35,729 bases of DNA from positions 1 to 35,729 of the forward strand of contig JBOGJG010000215.1 of assembly GCA_050747825.1 (NCBI GenBank), given 5' to 3'. The notes under the pieces were generated by a model. It made no database searches. It was not told the DNA's origin and was given only the letters and a program-made list of their open reading frames with translations. Made by a program: the position numbers and the translations under genes. This DNA comes from JBOGJG01 sp050747825 (GTDB lineage: Bacteria > Acidobacteriota > UBA6911 > RPQK01 > JBOGJG01). Shown here piece after piece: positions 32,060-35,729 of the stretch (within the stretch, counting starts at the first letter, position 1; each line of letters opens with the position of its first letter).

Positions 32060-32117
32060 GATCCCGGGGCGAGTTAAAATTAACTAAGGGCCCCACCTTG
32101 TAACTCGCTCCGGGATC
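32060..32117. terminator. Bidirectional hairpin between convergent genes
   Basis: GATCCCGGGGCGAGTTA (32060-32076) pairs with TAACTCGCTCCGGGATC (32101-32117) with one mismatched position, over a 24-base loop. It sits between the convergent ends of the glycan cassette (32049) and the NTF2-like gene (32129). There is no clear U-tract, so termination is inferred from position and stem strength. A repeat element is an alternative. Confidence 0.55.
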
Positions 32118-32128
32118 TCCCTGAGGGG

Positions 32129-32524
32129 CTACCGCTGACTCGGGTCGGGTGAGGCGTGGAGGTGAATCAGCTTCCAGTCTTGGTCGATCCGCTGGTAAAT
32201 CTCGGTCCAGCGTCCGTTCTCTCGCCGCAGTTGGCCGTTCCTCTGATAAGCCATCAGATACAGCGACGTAATCCAGGCTACTTCACCAAAGACTTCAATC
32301 TGTATGTTCGAGGTCAGAAAGGCGACCTCCTGCATCTTCGAAAAATACTGCTGGAGAGTGTTTTCAAAGGTGTTGAAATCGGAAAAGCGCGGCGGCGGAC
32401 CAGTGTGAAAGATGGTAATCTGGTCGGCATAAAGGTCACGGAACCGGTCAAGGTTCTTCTGCTCCCATGCTTTCACATGACGCCGGTGGATGTTGAGGAG
32501 ATTCTCCCTGGGATCATTTCGCAT
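32129..32524 (-). CDS. SnoaL/NTF2-like domain protein
   Basis: A 131-aa single-domain protein of the NTF2-like superfamily. The N-terminal helix ENLLNIHRRHVKAWEQKNLDRFRDLYADQITIFHTGPP, the strand VFGEVAWITSLYLMAYQ and the end GRWTEIYQRIDQDWKLIHLHAS follow the SnoaL_3/DUF4440 pattern, with the Trp-Lys-Ile-His-His ending common in that group. These folds bind small ligands or act as simple isomerases; nothing here identifies the substrate. It is on the same strand as leuB, whose end is 41 bases upstream, but a functional link is not evident. Confidence 0.78.
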   Translation of the reverse strand: MRNDPRENLLNIHRRHVKAWEQKNLDRFRDLYADQITIFHTGPPPRFSDFNTFENTLQQYFSKMQEVAFLTSNIQIEVFGEVAWITSLYLMAYQRNGQLRRENGRWTEIYQRIDQDWKLIHLHASPDPSQR

Positions 32525-32565
32525 ATTGAAAATCGCTGCATTCTAGCAAAAAAGGCCAATCGGCT

Positions 32566-33666
32566 TCAAATCGCTTCCAGGACTTTTTCCGTCATCGCCT
32601 TGGTGCCCAGCACCGCTCCGCCATCCTGAGAGATATCGGCCGTGCGAAAGCCGGCATTCAGAGTGTGCTCGATGGCGGCTTCAATTTGGTGGGCAATGTC
32701 GTTTCGATCGAAAGAGTAACGAAACAGGAGAGCGAGAGAGGCGATGGCGGCCAGGGGATTGGCCTTATCCTGGCCGGCAATATCCGGAGCCGTCCCATGA
32801 ACCGGCTCGTAAAGACCCATCACGCCACTGGAGCCTTTCTCGCCTGAGCTGGCAAACGCTCCCAGACTGGCGGACGGAAGCATCCCGATCGATCCCGTGA
32901 GCATGGCCGCCTCATCGCTCAGAATATCGCCGAACATGTTGGTCGTCAGCAGAACGTCAAACTCCCGCGGCCGGGCGATCAACTGCATGGCGCAGTTGTC
33001 CACCAGCATGTGCCGGAGCGAGACATCCGGATAATTCCGCCCAACCTCCTGAACTACCTTTCTCCACAACTGCGAGCTTTCCAGCACATTCGCCTTGTCC
33101 ACGCTGGTAACCTGGCGACTTCTCTTGCGGCTGGCCTCGAAGGCGGTTTTGGAGATCCGTTCCACTTCGTAATCGAAATAAACCTCCGAATTGATACCGG
33201 CCCGGCCTTCACTGCGATCTTCAAGCCCGCGGGGCTCACCAAAGTAAATCCCTCCGGTCAGCTCTCTCACGATCAAAAGGTCGACCCCGTCAATCCTGTC
33301 CGGTTTTAAAGGCGAGGCGTTCAGGAGCGCCGAGTAACACTTGATGGGCCTGAGATTGGCGTACAGACCCAGTTCCTTGCGGATGCGAAGCAGGCCCCGT
33401 TCCGGGCGCAAATGAGCTGGGCTGGAGTCATATTTCGAATCTCCCAAGGCGCCTAAAAGTACAGCACGAGAGCTCTTGCAGGCCTCCACCACGAAGTCGG
33501 GCATCGGTTCGCCATACTCTTCGATCGCCTGTCCCCCCGCTTTGAACTCCTCCACCTCCACATCGAGCTGGTGGCGGGCAGCACATTCCCTGAACACCTG
33601 GAGAGCGGCCCGAGTGACCTCCACCCCGATTCCGTCTCCGGGAAGAGCGACAAGTTTCCGTGACAT
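32566..33666 (-). CDS. leuB: 3-isopropylmalate dehydrogenase
   Basis: Oxidatively decarboxylates 3-isopropylmalate to 2-ketoisocaproate with NAD in leucine synthesis. The 366-aa protein starts MSRKLVALPGDGIGVEVTRAAL. It has the substrate-binding Arg text RKELGLYANLRPIK, the Lys of TSVDKANVLESSQLWRKVV, and the metal/substrate block MFGDILSDEAAMLTGSIGMLPSASLG. The C-terminal NAD region GTAPDIAGQDKANPLAAIASLALLFRYS with the Asp that prefers NAD over NADP is typical. LeuA, LeuC and LeuD are not in the window, so this gene stands apart from a leucine operon. It is divergent from ku, sharing a 73-base promoter region. Confidence 0.95.
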   Translation of the reverse strand: MSRKLVALPGDGIGVEVTRAALQVFRECAARHQLDVEVEEFKAGGQAIEEYGEPMPDFVVEACKSSRAVLLGALGDSKYDSSPAHLRPERGLLRIRKELGLYANLRPIKCYSALLNASPLKPDRIDGVDLLIVRELTGGIYFGEPRGLEDRSEGRAGINSEVYFDYEVERISKTAFEASRKRSRQVTSVDKANVLESSQLWRKVVQEVGRNYPDVSLRHMLVDNCAMQLIARPREFDVLLTTNMFGDILSDEAAMLTGSIGMLPSASLGAFASSGEKGSSGVMGLYEPVHGTAPDIAGQDKANPLAAIASLALLFRYSFDRNDIAHQIEAAIEHTLNAGFRTADISQDGGAVLGTKAMTEKVLEAI

Positions 33667-33683
33667 AGTTTCTCCAACTCACA

Positions 33684-33712
33684 TTATCATTGCCCAAAAC
33701 GGCTGTTATAAT
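33684..33712 (+). promoter_or_regulatory. Promoter of the ku operon
   Basis: TTATCA (33684-33689) and the perfect -10 TATAAT (33707-33712) are separated by 17 bases. Transcription would begin near 33719, giving a leader of about 20 bases that carries AGGAG (33727-33731) before the ATG at 33740. Confidence 0.6.
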
Positions 33713-33717
33713 AACAG
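33703..33717. promoter_or_regulatory. Palindrome over the ku -10 element
   Basis: CTGTTATAATAACAG is an exact 15-base palindrome around a central A and covers the -10 hexamer. A protein bound here would block ku transcription and could also affect the divergent leuB promoter. The MerR-type protein encoded by the second gene of this operon is one candidate, since MerR proteins often bind palindromes in promoters (inference). Confidence 0.5.
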
Positions 33718-33739
33718 TCACCTAACGAGGAGACAAAGT

Positions 33740-34575
33740 ATGCCCGCACTTTGGTCGGGATCGATCACATTTGGCCTGGTTTCCATTCCAGTCAGGCTGC
33801 AATCGTCGCAGTCAAGCAAGAGCATCGGCTTCAACCTGCTGCACAAGGAGTGCCTGCAGCGGATCAAGCAGGCACAGTACTGCCCAACCTGTGAGAAATA
33901 CGTTGACCGCCAGGACCTGGTCAGCGGCTATGAGTACGAACCTGACCACTACGTCGTCATGGAGCCGGAAGACTTTAAGCAGGCCGAGGGCGAGGCCTCC
34001 CGTAACATTGACATTGTAGCTTTTGTCGATCGTCGCGATATCGAGCCGGCTCACCTGAACAAGACCTATTATCTGGAACCGGCCGAAGGGGCCGAAAAAG
34101 GCTACCTGCTTCTGTTCAAGGGAATGCAGGAAACGGACAAGGTTGCCATCTGCCGCTTCGTGATGCGGGGCAAGGAGTACATTGGCGCCGTAGGCTCCAC
34201 CGATAAAGGTCTGCTGCTGCACGTCCTCTTCCACGAGGGTGAGTTCAAGCGGATGGAGGACATTGTGGAGATCCCGCAGGTGGAAGTGAAGGAGAAGGAA
34301 TTAACTCTGGCCAAGCAGATCATCGAAAATCTGAGCGAAGAATTTGCCGAAGATATGCTTGCCGACAAATACCGGGAACGGCTGCTCGAGGTGATCCGGC
34401 AGAAATCTGAAGGCCGGGAAGTTACGGTAGCCCAAAAGGCCCATCCGGCCGAGGTGATCGATCTGATGGATGCTCTCAAACGCAGCCTCAAAGCCACCGA
34501 GAAGAAACCGGCGGCCAAAGCAGGAGCCGAGGCAACTGCAGATAAAGAACGAAGGCAGAAGAGAAAGCGCGCCTG

Positions 34576-34576
<1 letters not shown>
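33740..34576 (+). CDS. ku: Ku protein, non-homologous end joining
   Basis: A 278-aa bacterial Ku that forms a homodimeric ring on DNA ends and recruits LigD. The start MPALWSGSITFGLVSIPVRL is the standard Ku beginning, and the texts LLHKECLQRIKQAQYCPTCEKYV, YEYEPDHYVVMEPEDF, KTYYLEPAEGAEKGYLLL and MLADKYRERLLEVIRQKSEG match the core. The C-terminal tail is Lys/Ala-rich (KKPAAKAGAEATADKERRQ), as is usual. I use ATG 33740 because AGGAG lies at the right distance; the open frame extends back to 33476 inside leuB but is a shadow there. LigD is not in the window. The stop overlaps the MerR-TPR gene by TGATG. Confidence 0.95.
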
Positions 34577-35645
<1,069 letters not shown>

Positions 35646-35729
35646 GTACTATGAGCGCTAGTGCTGGGATATACACGTTTGACGGCCGAAAGCTGGTGGC
35701 CTCTGCCTGGAGAGCATGATGGTTAGACC
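35646..35729. other. Window end, no feature seen
   Basis: The 84 bases after the heptamer array contain only a short frame from an ATG at about 35651 that ends within the window after 22 codons. I see no domain or signal and do not call it a gene. Confidence 0.4.

Noticed and set aside
33476..33739. N-terminal extension of Ku into leuB
   Set aside because: Ser/Thr/Pro-rich shadow of leuB; the ATG at 33740 has AGGAG and begins the conserved Ku sequence.

Overview
The window is a bacterial chromosome segment that is moderately GC-rich by eye. The cell is a diderm: it has an RND efflux pump with a TolC-type outer-membrane partner, lipoproteins and a murein transglycosylase. The mix of an acidobacterial-looking sugar-acid operon, a Ku operon, a matrixin-like secreted protease and many short tandem heptamer repeats makes Acidobacteriota my best guess. 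That is inference from gene content; there is no rRNA or other phylogenetic marker here.

Layout. 1-750: a GC-rich foldback stretch and the 3' end of an integrase-type transposase (pseudogene). 771-3859: three overlapping genes (2-hydroxyacid dehydrogenase, SDR epimerase/dehydratase, DHDPS/NAL-fold lyase) that look like an uncharacterised sugar or keto-acid pathway. 4080-10728: a TetR-controlled efflux operon (TetR, HlyD-type adaptor, RND pump, TolC-type channel) with a visible promoter and operator. Its last stop codon lies inside a 159-bp MITE-like element. 11011-11663: a VapBC toxin-antitoxin pair. 11671-16599: cell-envelope genes (LysM transglycosylase, MurA, a geranylgeranyl-reductase-family flavoprotein, and a divergent cis-prenyltransferase). 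17046-21603: a minus-strand hexuronate operon (TRAP DctP-DctQ-DctM plus UxaB tagaturonate reductase). 21905-23260: a copper-site cupredoxin lipoprotein, Hpt and a small nuclease-fold-like protein. 23302-27053: a matrixin-type secreted metalloprotease and its partner. 27141-32049: a surface-glycan cassette (methyltransferase, fused GT2-GT4, GT-B-like protein). 32129-35454: an NTF2-like protein, LeuB, and a Ku operon whose second gene is a MerR-TPR fusion.

The strongest unexplained signal is a set of short tandem repeats, nearly all with a 7-bp period but with different unit sequences (GCTGACC, GTTCCAA, GCCTACA, CCTCAGG, possibly GGAAAGG). They sit at gene ends, in operon spacers and, in frame, inside coding sequence. 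Two families occur as opposed, inverted clusters about 120-200 bp apart. The largest array has 30 consecutive units (35436-35645) and supplies the stop codon of the MerR-TPR gene. I see no CRISPR array, rRNA, tRNA or prophage.
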